Source: Auricularia sp. M13 (lineage: Eukaryota > Basidiomycota > Agaricomycetes > Auriculariales > Auriculariaceae). From it: DNA of 64,000 nt. The DNA lies in NCBI GenBank assembly GCA_037042915.1, contig CM073200.1, positions 1,240,001 through 1,304,000 of the forward strand, in the 5' to 3' direction. Made by a program: the position numbers and the translations under genes. How positions within the stretch are numbered: position 1 is the first letter of the stretch; every line of letters begins with the position of its first letter. This document shows, piece after piece, positions 21,410-33,100 of this stretch. The notes beneath the pieces are model-generated. The model saw only the letters and a list, made by a program, of their open reading frames with translations, was not told the DNA's origin and ran no database searches.

Positions 21410-22188
21410 ACAGCGAGCGACGGCTGCGGGCGTCGACGGCAAGCTCGCATTGCAATGATGGCGGCGAGGCGGCGGCCGTCAGCAAAGCCGACCGTACGAG
21501 ATTGACGGCGCCAAGAGGCGGCAGGATTAAGACGGGAAGCGACGGCGGCTGGCGTCGACGGCGTGATGTTGTGAGAGTGATGCAACCGCCGTCGGCCAGC
21601 TGAGATTCGACCGTACGAGATTGACGGCGCCAAGATCTGGAAGCGGCAGGACAAAGACGGGGAGCGACGGCGGATTGAGTGGACGGCATGGTCCAGATGA
21701 TACTGACGGCGGGGAGGCGGCCGCCGTCGGCGAGTCCGCGTCACCGCCGTCAGCGAGTCTGCCGAAATGAACTGACGGCGCCAAGAGAGCAGCGTGGGAC
21801 AAGGAACGGCGACGGCGAGGGTGCCGTCGCCGGCGAGACTGCCAGAGTAATGCGCTGACGGCGCCAAGAGACGGCGCGGGGCAAGAAACGACGGCGGCGA
21901 GACTGCCGTCGCCAGCGGGGCCATCGGGTTAATGCGCTGACTTCACCGAGAGACGGCGCTGGGCAGCAAGGGTGCCGTCGCCAGCATCACATGCATTGCT
22001 GGGCGTCAGCGGCTGTTCAAGGTTCAAGGTTCAAGGTTCATGTTCAGGCGCCGTCGCGGCCTCGGCCGAGGCCTTTATTCTCTTGCCCTCGCGCTCCCAG
22101 TACAAAATGCGGCACCGTCGGCGCATATGGCTGCCCAATTCGACCACGTCCACCTGCGCGCCGCCTCGCCACTCAGGAAGATGAAATC
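21410..22188 (-). repeat. GACGGC-rich inverted repeat, copy B
   Basis: Read in reverse this segment matches 5367-6145 almost base for base, including the three tandem TTCAAGG units (about 22017-22038). It ends at ATGAAATC (22181-22188), exactly where copy A ends at the start of the cyclin. In copy B that ATG opens a 38-codon frame ending three bases before the kinase start, so it may act as an upstream ORF. Confidence 0.88.
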
Positions 22189-22300
22189 TTGCCTCATAAT
22201 TGATTCAATGCATGACATTGGCCTGGCCAGCGAGCCCGTCGTACAGGCAAGTGTTGAATGCTTCGCTTTGCAGTCCAAGATAGTGACTTGTTTCTAGACG

Positions 22301-23753
22301 ATGTCTGTCACAGTGAGTGCCCCATTTCTTCACTCGAGCCATGTATCTGCGGGACGCGGTATTCTCCTTCCGTGTTCTCATGGCCAGCAGATGCCGACGC
22401 GCCTTCGCACGATGGAAAATGGATTTGTTAGCGCTGTTAGTATGCCCGTATCCTTCCTAACGGCTTAGATATGGCTCATGCATTCTTCAGGCCATTCCCG
22501 CGGATAGCGATTCCGTTCAGCCAAAAAAATGTTCCCACGATGCCAGTCCTTTCCCTCACAAGCACTGCAAGCCCCGTCCTAAGTGGGTGGTCAGTCCCCT
22601 CTTCCCTGTGCCCGCAGCGTTGGGGATATTAATGCCATCCGCCTGTAGTATAAAACCGGGTCTTTACTGGGCAGCGGCGCGTACTCGCTTGTTCGGAACG
22701 CCGTCCATCTCGCCACGGGGAAGGTGTATGCATGCAAGATTATGAGCAAACGATACATGGCAGATAAAATCATGCTTGTACGTTCAATTATTTGTATCGT
22801 TTTTACTGCCTCCTCACTCTTACAGGTCCGGACTGAGCTCACCGTTCTCAGGCGACTGGCAGGAGCCCACCCGAATATCATCACCCTCCATGACAACTTC
22901 CAGGTGAAGCGCGCAGACCGCTCTTACGTAGCGTTCGGATATCTGCTAACCGTCGGTTATCGCAGTCTTTGCACAACTTCTATCTCATCTTTGAACTCTG
23001 CACGGGCGGCGAACTCTACTCTCGAATCTGTGACATAGGTGGTCTCGATGAAGGGTGTGTGTGCCGTTTTGGAGCTATTCAGCTGGCGTTAGATGAGTAT
23101 CCAGCCATGCCTCTTGTCTCATCCGAACGATCCTCGGCGCCGTTCAGTTCATCCACGACTGTAACATTGTACACAGGGGTGAGTCAGCCTCCACTGCCGC
23201 TTGCACAGGTCTTATGCCAAATTAGACTTGAAGCCCCAAAATATGCTATTCCGCACGCCTGCCGAGAATGCCGAGATAGTCATTGCCGACTTTGGCTTAT
23301 CACGCCCTCTCAACGAAACCAAGCTTCTGACTGCAGTTTGCGGTACCCCCGAGTATATGGCTCCGGAGATTCACAAACGATGTGAGAGCTTCACTCGCGG
23401 ATCATTTGCAATTTACCCATAATCATCCTAGCTGGCTACGGAAAACTTGTAGATGTATGGGCGATGGGTGTAGTCACCTACTTCGTCCTTTCCGGTCAGC
23501 TGCCTTTCGATCGTGACAACGCGAAGGAGGAAATCGGCGCCATTATCGAAGGGGATTTTGTATTCGAGCCCGAGTTCCACTGGGCCCGCATATCGGACGT
23601 TGGCAAAGACTTCGTGCGATCGCTCTTGGTTGTCGATCCCAGTAGCAGGCCCACTGCGGCGCAGGTAGATTCAATATCTCAACCCGTAAATTAATTTATT
23701 CTGATGTTCTATCGTAGGCTCTTGCCCACCCGTGGTTGGTCATGAAATCATAA
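22301..23753 (+). CDS. CaMK-type serine/threonine protein kinase, minimal form
   Basis: About ten exons can be joined from ATG 22301 (MSVTQMPTRLRTMENG) to TAA 23751-23753. The kinase domain is complete. It has the Gly loop LLGSGAYSLVRNAVH, the lysine in VYACKIMSKRY, the hinge region LHNFYLIFELCTGGELYSRI, the catalytic loop IVHRDLKPQN, the DFGLSRPL segment, GTPEYMAPEI, and VDVWAMGVVTYFVLSGQLPF. The protein ends AHPWLVMKS, directly after the last kinase helix. Calmodulin-dependent kinases normally continue with an autoinhibitory and calmodulin-binding tail, absent here. So it may be constitutively active or regulated otherwise; this is inference. The family phosphorylates Ser/Thr substrates in calcium or stress signalling. 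Copy B of the inverted repeat lies directly upstream. Confidence 0.85.
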
Positions 23754-23859
23754 CTACACATAGACCTCGTTCACATAACCTCGTTCACATGTGTGCTGCT
23801 GTCGATGAATACACTCACTCTGGTCTGGTTTGTCGTGTCCACGGGCCGATGACCGATGG

Positions 23860-23904
23860 TCGCTGGCCGCTGACCGCTGGCCGCTGGCCGCTGGCCGCTG
23901 GCCG
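23860..23904. repeat. Heptamer tandem repeat CGCTGGC
   Basis: About six copies of CGCTGGC, one of them changed to CGCTGAC, lie just after the kinase gene. Confidence 0.85.
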
Positions 23905-24878
23905 CAAAGGTTGGAATTTTGCTTATGCTAGGCCTTAACAAATTTCGCAGATAGTGCCATTCAAATTTTGCAGTTTTTAACGACTGAAATTTCTCCCCTC
24001 GCAACATAGCAAGAAATATTCTGGTTTTTACCGGAAGCATCGCCCGAATTTTGCGAACGTTAGCAAAGTCCCGGATCTGTCATTCCGCGGAGTCATAATT
24101 TACGCAACTCGGGCAAATGTCTGCATTTTGCAGATCCACACTGGCCATACTCCGGCAAGGTAGTAAATGTTGATCGTCGCCCTCTTGCAAAGATCAGAAT
24201 GACGCTCATAATGTAGAATATGTATTTTTGCACCTGTCAAACAATTATTTCTTACAGCCAAGCATTAATCTCGATTTCCGCAAATAGAACTAATCAATCG
24301 ACTTCGTATGCTTGAAGATCTGAGCTTTGACAGACAAATTGGTTTTGAATTTCTCAGCAGAGCAGATTCCTGGACTTTTTCTGTGTTGAAATCAATGAAA
24401 TTGTCCTTCATCACAAATGATGAGATTTTGCGGATCAAGCAAAATCCAACTTCCGACTTCTTCCGGATGCGCAAAAGTTGACTTGTTTCATTAAGCCGCA
24501 AAATCCGTGCGGAACTGTGGTGATTGCGGCGATGGTTTGGAGCTGGGATCCACCGCCCGTGGCTTGCAGTTTCAGGTGAATGCTGCGGTGAAGCACCGAC
24601 ACAGCGGCGGGCAATGCTCGAGCGCCCGTTGGTCTTGCAAAGCCTCCGGAATTCCAGGGCACCGACCCCGGATGGGTTACCAATGACGAATCCACTTGCT
24701 TCACGGGCCCTTGCCAAGGTGCTTGTGGATCTCGCAAGAGACGCACGGTGGCCGGGTCGCGTCCGGCGATGACGACTCCTTCAGACGTTCGGCAAAAATA
24801 ACCTCGTGATCGTTGGATCGATATCATGATATGAAATAGACTTTCGGCAAGCTGGATTTACCTCTGACATTTTCGCAC
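23905..24878. other. AT-richer intergenic stretch
   Basis: Composition shifts to AT-rich from about 23920 to 24500, with recurring ATTTTGC(A/G)GAT motifs in both orientations. It could be an old transposon without clear ends. Open frames at 24265-24827 minus show no known domain. Confidence 0.3.
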
Positions 24879-24887
24879 GCCCTCATT

Positions 24888-25376
24888 AGCGCTCAGTTAG
24901 TTATCCCCCGCGGGGTAACTAACACGTTACTAACAATGTGTGTTAGTAACACGGTGTTAGGAACATTGTTAATAACAAGTGAGTATATAGTAAGTATATA
25001 TTCTGAAGACTTGCTGCTGTACCACCTTGAGGGGTTGCTGAACAATACCTTGGTATTATGTGTGTTCCCATTCGGTCCTGCATGCGCAGAGCTTCCGGTG
25101 AAACCACTGGTCGCAGTCTCACCCCCTGGTTGGCCAGGGACACCTCAAGAACCTTCAATTCACTTTGAGCACACGCTACAGGGATTTTGTAGCATCCAGT
25201 GGACCTGAGATCACCCAATGCATGTGGTTTTATCAAGTGAAGTATCTCACAGCTTCGATGATTTGATACCTCTCCAGTTAGTAACGACACTCAAGCTCAG
25301 AGTGGTCGTTACTAACGTGTTAGTAACTAACAAGTTAGTAACATTGTTACTAACTTTTAGTAACTAACTGAGCGCT
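24888..25376. mobile_element. MITE with perfect 16-bp inverted ends
   Basis: The left end AGCGCTCAGTTAGTTA (24888-24903) is the perfect reverse complement of the right end (25361-25376). Inside, GTTAGTAAC-type repeats continue the inverted symmetry for tens of bases. The same 9 bases GCCCTCATT lie immediately left (24879-24887) and one base to the right (25378-25386). They look like a target-site duplication with a one-base offset. The 489-bp interior has no transposase. Superfamily is unsure: an 8-9 bp duplication could mean hAT or Mutator-like. Perfect ends suggest fairly recent movement. Confidence 0.82.
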
Positions 25377-25386
25377 AGCCCTCATT

Positions 25387-25848
25387 GACATTTTTTTTTC
25401 AGAATGGCTTGTCCCAAGGAACTTGCAGTGCATTCTCGGTGGATATATCTTCATGGCCTTGCATCTGTTACGTGTTGGTCGTAGCACGGCTTCCATTCTG
25501 TGCACGCAAGGAGCAATCACTGAATCAGTGTCAGGACAAAGTCCGATCGACCTGCTTGCACCGCGATCGGCCTGGCACTATGACAGAAGACCCTGCACTA
25601 TTACTCCCAATAGCGTTAGGCCGCACGAACGCTCGTCCATGTACGGTACGCTGAGCGATTTGCGCGTTCGGGACGCTTGCTTGCAGATGGTCTGCCCTAC
25701 GGGCAAATTGATCACACGCGGGCGAGCCCCAAACGATTACCACACAACACGGGTTAAACATTTTGTATAGGGACAGCGGAAGCGGCCACTGCCACAGCCC
25801 AGGCTAACATACCTCGGCAAACAGAGCCGCGAGACTGACTGGACTTCA
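25387..25848. other. Intergenic stretch
   Basis: No gene recognised. A T9CAG tract just after the MITE resembles a splice acceptor but leads into no clear exon. Confidence 0.3.
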
Positions 25849-25856
25849 TATAAAAA
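25849..25856 (+). promoter_or_regulatory. TATA box of the FAD oxidoreductase gene
   Basis: TATAAAAA lies 55 bases before the start codon at 25904, a usual distance for a fungal TATA element. Confidence 0.55.
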
Positions 25857-25903
25857 CGCCGCGTGTCTCTGCCTTTCCCTGCAGGCCACTTTGTTATCCA
25901 GCC

Positions 25904-28101
25904 ATGGAACGCTTTCCCGTCCTCCTCGTCGCCTTCCTCTGCGCCGCCGTTGCCATTTTCCAAGCTCTGGTCTTGACGCGTCGGGCTGTCAGGCGCTACC
26001 TCCTCCGCACCTTCACTGGCCTGCCTGACCTTGAGCGCGTTGGGCGCGCGCGCCATGGGGCCAAAGTTCCCGGGACTGCAGTCATTTGTGGCGGAAGGTG
26101 AGCATCGTCTCCCCGTTGTTACTAGCGGACCTTGACGTGTTCATAGTTTTGCGGGCCTCTTCGCCGCTCGTGTCTGCGCCGATCACTTCCAACGCGTAGT
26201 CGTTGTCGAGCCGGATGCCTGGACATTCACCGACGAAGCGAAGTTTGGCGCTCCGCACGCCACGAGGCCGGTCGAGAACGGAGCGTACAGGACACTCGCT
26301 CACGGGCGGAGTAGGGTGTACCAGTACGCATCCACACATGGTACGTCGGTGCCGCTCCTCGCAGCATTTTCCCCGTCTCACAATCACGGACATCGCCCAG
26401 TAGTGCAGGTGCTCCTGACGCGGTTCCTGCGGGCGGTGTTCCCCGACTTTGACTCGCGCGCCAAAAGTTCGGACGTACGGTGCGCGGGAGCTTTCATCTG
26501 CAGTCACTCCTGCCAATTGTATTCTGACGATGGCAATGCTCCCGCAGACTCGCAGTCGGCGACCTCCACCTCCATGTCGGCGGTCGCCCCCTCGTGATTC
26601 CTTTCGAGAAGTACAGCGACTATTGCCATCAGGTCGTGTTTACCTCGCGCCGCGTGCTCGAGACGCTGGTCCGCCGCGCCGTCTCGACCAGCAGTCCCAC
26701 AGTCGAGTTTCTGCAGGGTGTGGTGACGGACTTCAGGATAGCTCCTGATGGTCGCATCCGCTCCGTAGCAGTGCGCCGAAGTGACGGCGATGTGTGGGAG
26801 CTCCAATGCGAGCTCGTTGCAGGTGCGCTCGGCGCCCGTCCCATGTTTGGCTCCGCCCCTCACCCCACCCCCACCAGACTGCACGGGTAATACGCAGGCT
26901 GGGTTCAAGTGCCTCTCCCGCGCCCTTCCTGGCATCTTCCCTGCGGCCGGCCTCCGCGACGAGTACAACCCGAAGCTTAATTTCACGACCTTCGAGTTCC
27001 CCGCTCCGCCGAACTTTGAGGAGAACCTTCGCGCAGTCGGGCTGCACGACCACAAGGGGCGGTCCGTTGATTCTGAGCAATGCGCCTGGTTCCACATTCA
27101 CGCGCCCGATCCGGACCTCGACTACCGCACAATCTTCCTCGGCAGGACAGACCACGGTCGCAGTGAGTCTCAATGCATCTGTCGTCGCGCCGCTGTGCTT
27201 GACTGATGATCGCTTGCGGTAGTTGTTGGCGGTGTCGGTGGCTGGGCTAGTGAGGTCCCTATTACCCTGGACGGTCTGCGCGAGTACATAGGGCAGGTCG
27301 TCTCCACCCGCCCGGTACCGGACTACGTGTTCAAGATCCTCGACCTTCTTGAACCAGTGAAAGATGAATGCACTGTCTTCCCGGCCAGAGTTAGTGAGTG
27401 ACCCTTCCAGTTATTGATCGTCGAAGAGTAGCAGTATGCTAACTGTGATGTAGCATCCTGTTCTCGTATTTATTATGAACGCATTCCGGACGCTGTCCCG
27501 CCGAATTTCGTCTCGGTCGGCGATTCTAGCATGCGACTGAATCCCCGCTCTGGGTGCGCGATGGCATTGGACTCACGTTTCTCAAGCTGACGATTTGCAG
27601 TGAGGGCGTGACCAAGTGCGCGCTGGGGGCGATCACGCTCGACGGCGTGCTGCGCGACTGTCCAAACCCGCGCAGCCCTGAATTTGGCAGGACTTACTTC
27701 AAGCGCCTTGCTACCCGCACCAGCCATCTTTGGTGGGTCGCCTTGTAACATGTCCTATACGGGATGCTGACTCTGTTCAAGGGAGGGCTCCAAGTCCGGC
27801 GACTATGCTCGCCTTACAACCGTTCCCGTTCGCGGCGAGTCGCATGACGATGGCGCTGTCTTCCGCTGGTTCATGGGCCGACTCAACAGCGTCATGACCA
27901 GGGTCCGTAGCTACCTATCAGTGTCTGTGTTTATCGTAACAGTCGCGCGCAGGATCCGTTTACGGCTGAAGTCTTCTGGACAACGCTGCAATTTCTTGCA
28001 CCGCCGTCCGACATGGCGCATCCCTGGATTATCGCGCAAGTGCTTTGGGAAGAAGTGCGCGCAACGCTGCGCGCCCGACTCCCTGCTGCGGCCAAGGCAT
28101 A
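25904..28101 (+). CDS. Membrane-anchored FAD-dependent oxidoreductase
   Basis: Exons joined by short introns run from ATG 25904 to TAA 28099-28101. The N-terminus, VLLVAFLCAAVAIFQALVL, is a hydrophobic anchor followed by arginines. The dinucleotide-binding fold is TAVICGGSFAGLFAARVCAD with VVVVEPDAW at the end of strand 2; the first intron splits the Gly-rich turn. A middle part includes PLVIPFEKYSDYC and GRIRSVAVRRSDGDVWEL. The second FAD motif is FVSVGDSSMRLNPRSGEGVT, the GD motif of aromatic-hydroxylase-like monooxygenases. The C-terminus has ITLDGVLRDCPNPRSPEFG and AHPWIIAQVLWEEVRATL. Substrate unknown. Related agaricomycete proteins are annotated only as FAD/NAD(P)-binding. No oxidative cluster surrounds it, so a pathway cannot be inferred. 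Confidence 0.82.
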
Positions 28102-30167
28102 ACGTTCAGCCACGACCCCTCCCTTTCACGCGGACAAAATAGACTATCACGATGCCACATGCATACCATATGGTCTCCAGGATTCTAATCCCCTTGTAGC
28201 AATGCACTCCTACCCCCATGCCAGCACACCATTCTCCCTACCTCATCTTTATTCGCCTTTGTTTCTGGTTCACATATCTTTTCCAACCTCGCATTCGTCT
28301 TGAACATTTTCAGTTACACCCTCGTTCATGCTCCCCGAAACCTGTCGCATCCTCCCATTAATAGTTTCCCGACTCCAGCATTCAGTCTCTTACGCGCTTG
28401 ACGCGCCGTAGTAGGGCTGAACACCCCAGTCATTTTTGTATCTTGAACTATTCTGATCCTGGCCGCTGACACTGTCGCTCGCTATCGCTGTGTCCTGTAT
28501 ATGTAGCCTACACCCCATTCTCCCTTTTCTACTTTCGATCTTCGACTCTAATGCACTCGCCGTAGTGCGTGTTAAATGCAATTACTTACATCGGTTACCA
28601 AGATGCGTGCATTGGTGGCTTCTGGACGCACACTTCGAACTGCCAGCAGCCACTGCTGACTCGCGATGGGATGCGCTGAAGGCATTACTTTCATTTGGAG
28701 TCAGACGTCTCCAGGGGTCCGCGCCGGGGCGGTTGCTGACTATATGCCGATGGTGTCGGCGCGGTCAGCGCAATGATCATTGCAGTGAATACATGGCCGT
28801 GTTGTTTGTCCCATCGCCGCCCAAGTGTTTGTTAATGTTCCGGAGCTGAAATGTGTTGCGACTCGAGTCATCACAGTGCGACGGACGGCGCAGCACTGCA
28901 AACAGCGGGCCCCGCAGGCCCCGAAAGATTCGTCAGATCGTGACGCGTGTGGCCCCTGGCGGTGGCTAGGGCTCTGGACTTCAGTCTTCAGCCTGTATGT
29001 TTTTCCCACTATTGACAGTTCATCTCCGACCCTGGGGCATAGAGGACATCAAAGGTACCGAGATTTCACGTTGCGCAATCACAACGGCCAGGTCTTGTTT
29101 CAGACTGGTCGGGTGACATGTCCGGGAGACGGATGTAGCGGATTTGTCACGACGGCAACTCCCGTTATGTCCGGAACGCGGAACATGTGGTCCGAAGTTG
29201 CCATTCTTGGCATGATTTCAGGTTTCCCCATACTAGTAAGGCCAAGGGTTGGTGCTGCTAGGGTTGTCTTCATCTGAAGCTGGTTTGCGAGAACTTCTCC
29301 GGTATGAGATTCGCCAGTGCAATTGCGCTGCTCAGCACAAGGGCTCAGTGCGCCGCTTCAACTCACATTGTGATTGTCTCCGTACTCCTAGTCTTTACAG
29401 ATATAAAAGCACTTTATACTTTAGGATCGTGGTCCAAGAGTGTAATTCAGTCGCAATGGGGAGACTGAATGTGACGCCGCTGCTGAGCCCGACAACGCTC
29501 TGCTCCTTCGATGTTGCACAAATCACATCGCCCAAACTCCCGTATTCTTGTTCTGAAAAGACGGGTAGACATCGTTATCATTTTGGACGCTTCATGTTCA
29601 CCATCTACTTCGCATCGCGAGGTATCAGCACAGAGCTGCTGCCAAGTCCCCTGCATGACTTGTGTATCTGTTCAGCAGCCTATGCTCCATTGATACAATT
29701 TCTCAGCTTCTACACGCAACTTTACGACTTCCCTCCGACTGGGGTCAAGGCAAGGATGGTTGTAGTGGGCACATGACCATCGACCGGAACGGTCTGTACA
29801 ATATGACGTGAGATAAATAGGAAGCGCATTGCACTCATAATGTTCTCAAATTATATTAGGCTTTTCCCCGTGAGATTCCTGGGAGCTTAAGTGTTGTGGT
29901 TTGTGCAACGACGTAGGAGCGAAGCGCCGTCATCGGAGAATGAAATAGCTAAACCCGCTCCCCATTACCCTCGCCGGTTCCAATCCGCGCGCACCGCCCA
30001 GCGTTGACAGCCCAGCCAAATCGCTGCACAGGGAGCTCAGCGCTCTCTCCCGGGCCTCTGACGCTGCTCAGATTAATTGCGCGATCCATCTGCGAGGCGG
30101 CTGGCAACGGTGCGTGTCCGGTATTGCTTTCGAATTATCTCATGATCCTAACAGTTTTATATCTCAG
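28102..30167. other. Two-kilobase stretch without a confident gene
   Basis: The longest frames are 28825-29277 and 29249-29776, both plus. They show no family pattern. ATATAAAAG near 29400 is TATA-like. The last 200 bases are the likely promoter and leader of the Rho GEF gene. Confidence 0.3.
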
Positions 30168-33100
30168 ATGGATTACAATGCAGCTCCCCGTGGGCCCGAC
30201 AAGCGCAATGCTGCCTATGAATCGATATTTGGACGCTCGTCAACGATGCACCATCGACCCAGTAAGCCATCGGCCGGATTCGTCGTCTCAGCTTGCTAAT
30301 TGGTGGTCAACACGAACTCAGCGCCGCCACCACAGAATTATACTCCCTCAATACGCGGAGCGCCCTCCATACGAAGTGTTTACACTACTCAGAGCGATTA
30401 TGACCCCAGATATCAACAGCCTCAGCCATATCAGCACCAGCAGCCAATGTACCCGCACCCTCAACAATATAGGCAAAGCCACATGCCTCCTCCGCCAGCT
30501 CAACCGTTAGGACCGCGCGTACCGAACCAACCATACTACAGTCCTCCGAATCCAAATCGTCTCACTTATGTGGAAGAGCAACCGACGTATTTGCCACCCG
30601 GCATGACGCCTGCTCAGGCGTATCAAGCTCAGGTCACCCGCGGACTATCGTTAAACGAAGGCTCCAGGTCGAAACCTGGGCCATCAAGTCGCCCGCATCC
30701 CAACTATCGGCTGCAAGCCTTGGACGAGATTTCTGGCGACGGGAGGCTCGATATCGCCTTCCCTGCGAACGGGGACCACTCCCAGCACCCTCAGACAGTC
30801 GTGGAGGAGCCGGAACCAAGCCCGGAGGACAGCGAGCTGCCGTGGGCTGCAACGCGTGCGTCCCCGGCGTCATGCGCGGCGTAATCTGCTGACCTGAGCC
30901 TGCCCGCAGCCACGCGCCCCGAGTCGGACGCATCCTCGACTCTTGTCGACCACGCCGCGACGCTTGCCGCGCCAGCCAGTACCGCACTAGCCGGCACCTC
31001 CACACCCAGCTCGCGGCCGCACCCGCTGCAGCTTAACACGGCGCTCGACGCGAGCCGATTGCTGCTGGAAGAGCGCGAGTACACACCCTCGCCGTCCGCG
31101 TCCGTCTCGACGCACACCAACTCGTCCTCGTCGCTCGAGGGCATGCGGCAAAAGCCCCAGTCCGGCAGCAGCAGCAGCTCGAGCGCGAGCGCGCTGCATC
31201 AGCCGCGGCGCTCGTCCGATAGCACGCGCACGATGCCGGCCAGGGACACACTCCGGCGGGAGCGCACGGTGCAGGACCGGTCGCGGTCCATGGGCGCGAA
31301 CGCCAAGCCGGATCTGACGCAGCTGACGCCGACCAAGTCGTCGCCGTTGCCCGCGGGGCCCGCATCGACGCTGCGCGAGTCCGGCAAGTCGCGGCGGCAG
31401 CCGCTGGTCTACCCCGCGCTGCTCTCGCGCGTCGCCGCGGCGCTGCAAACGCGACTTGCGCTCACGACGCTGACCAAGGACGGGCTCGAATACACCGACG
31501 CGTTCACTGGCCGCGAAGCTGTCGACAAGATCGCGTACATCATCAAGACGACCGACCGTAACCTCGCGCTGCTCCTCGGTCGCGCGCTCGACGCGCAGAA
31601 GTTCTTCCACGACGTCACGTACGACCACCGGCTGCGCGACAGCTCGTCCGAGCTCTACCAGTTCAGCCGCCGCGTCGCGCCATGGGGCTCTGGCGAACTC
31701 GGCGGTGCCGGTGAGGACGAGGGACCCGCGGAGGAGGAGGAGCAGCAGGAGGGCACCCAGCTGCCCATCGGCGTCTTCACGCTGCTCACGGACTGCTACA
31801 GCCCGACCTGCTCGCGCGACAGATTATGTTATTCCATCTCCTGCCCGCGCCGAATAGAGCAGCAGCGCAGGCTACACATGAAGCCTGGCGCCGGCGCGCT
31901 CAAGAAGCAGGAGGAGGAGGTCCCCGAGGAGGAAACGGAGGACCGACGCCAGGGCGCCGGCGAGCCTGGCGCGCTGTGGATCCACTCGGTGCCTCAGGAG
32001 GTGATCGATTCTGTCAGTGACACCGAGAAGAACCGGCAGGAGGCCATCAACGAGGTCATCTACACGGAGCGCGACTTTGTCCGGGATATGGAGTACTTGC
32101 GCGACGTGCGTCTTTCTTTTGTTGTTTGCCGTCAAAACTCGACTGACGTTCGGCGCGCAGTGCTGGGTGAAGCCGTTGGAGAACCTGGAGGGCTTGTCGG
32201 AAGGCTTCATCGAGAAGGTCTTCTGGAACGTAAACGAGATCCTGGCGGTCAACACTCGTTTGCGGGACGCGCTCACCAAGCGCCAGAAGGCTTACGCTGT
32301 TGTCGAGACGATAGGCGACATTCTTCTCGAGCATGTGCCCAACTTCGAGCCGTTCGTCAAGTACGGTGCCCACCAGCTGTACGGCAAGTACGAGTTCGAG
32401 AAGGAGAAGGCCAGCAACCCTGCATTCGCGCAGTTTGTTGATGTGCGCCTCTTCTTGCCATACCGACGTTTCCACTGACATCGATGAATTGCAGGAAACG
32501 GAGCGAAGACCCGAGTCCCGGAAACTCGAGCTCAACGGCTACTTAACGAAGCCAACGACGAGATTGGCACGGTACCCGCTGCTGCTGGGAGTTGTGCTCA
32601 AGTATACGCCAGACGACTCGCCGGATAAAACGGCGCTGCCCAAGGTGATCGAGATTGTGAAGGACTTCCTCGAGCGCGTCAACGTCGAGAGCGGCAAGAC
32701 GGAGAACTCGTTCAATCTGCTTCAACTCCACCAACAGCTCGTATTCCGTCCAGGAGAAGTAGTGGTGCGTCCACTCCTCCTTGCATGATTCTTGCTACCA
32801 ACCCTCTAACCTATCTCAGGACTTGCGGCTCATGGATCCTGGGCGCGAGCTGATCTACAAGGGCCCGATGAAGCGGCGTGGGGGTGCTGGCGTCGATAGT
32901 GGCGACTTGCAATTGTTCATGTTTGATCACGCGCTTCTTATGGTGAAGCAGAAGACCAAGCACGAGCAACTAAAGGTCATCCGGCGGGTATGTGTGTATC
33001 CTGCCTGGCTGGCGTTCCTTGTTCATCTCCTTCGCACTCTAGCCCATTCCGCTCGAGCTGCTGGTGGTTTCATGTCCAGACGACCCGCGCGCGCCGCCCA

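Noticed and set aside
21313-21924. 203-codon minus-strand ORF
   Set aside because: It is the same repeat-derived frame as in copy A and not a gene.
23905-24560. Possible Helitron or degenerate MITE
   Set aside because: AT-rich motifs recur, but I found no matching inverted ends, target duplication or Helitron terminal hairpin.
30987-31628. 213-codon minus-strand ORF
   Set aside because: Antisense shadow of the Rho GEF N-terminal exon in GC-rich DNA.
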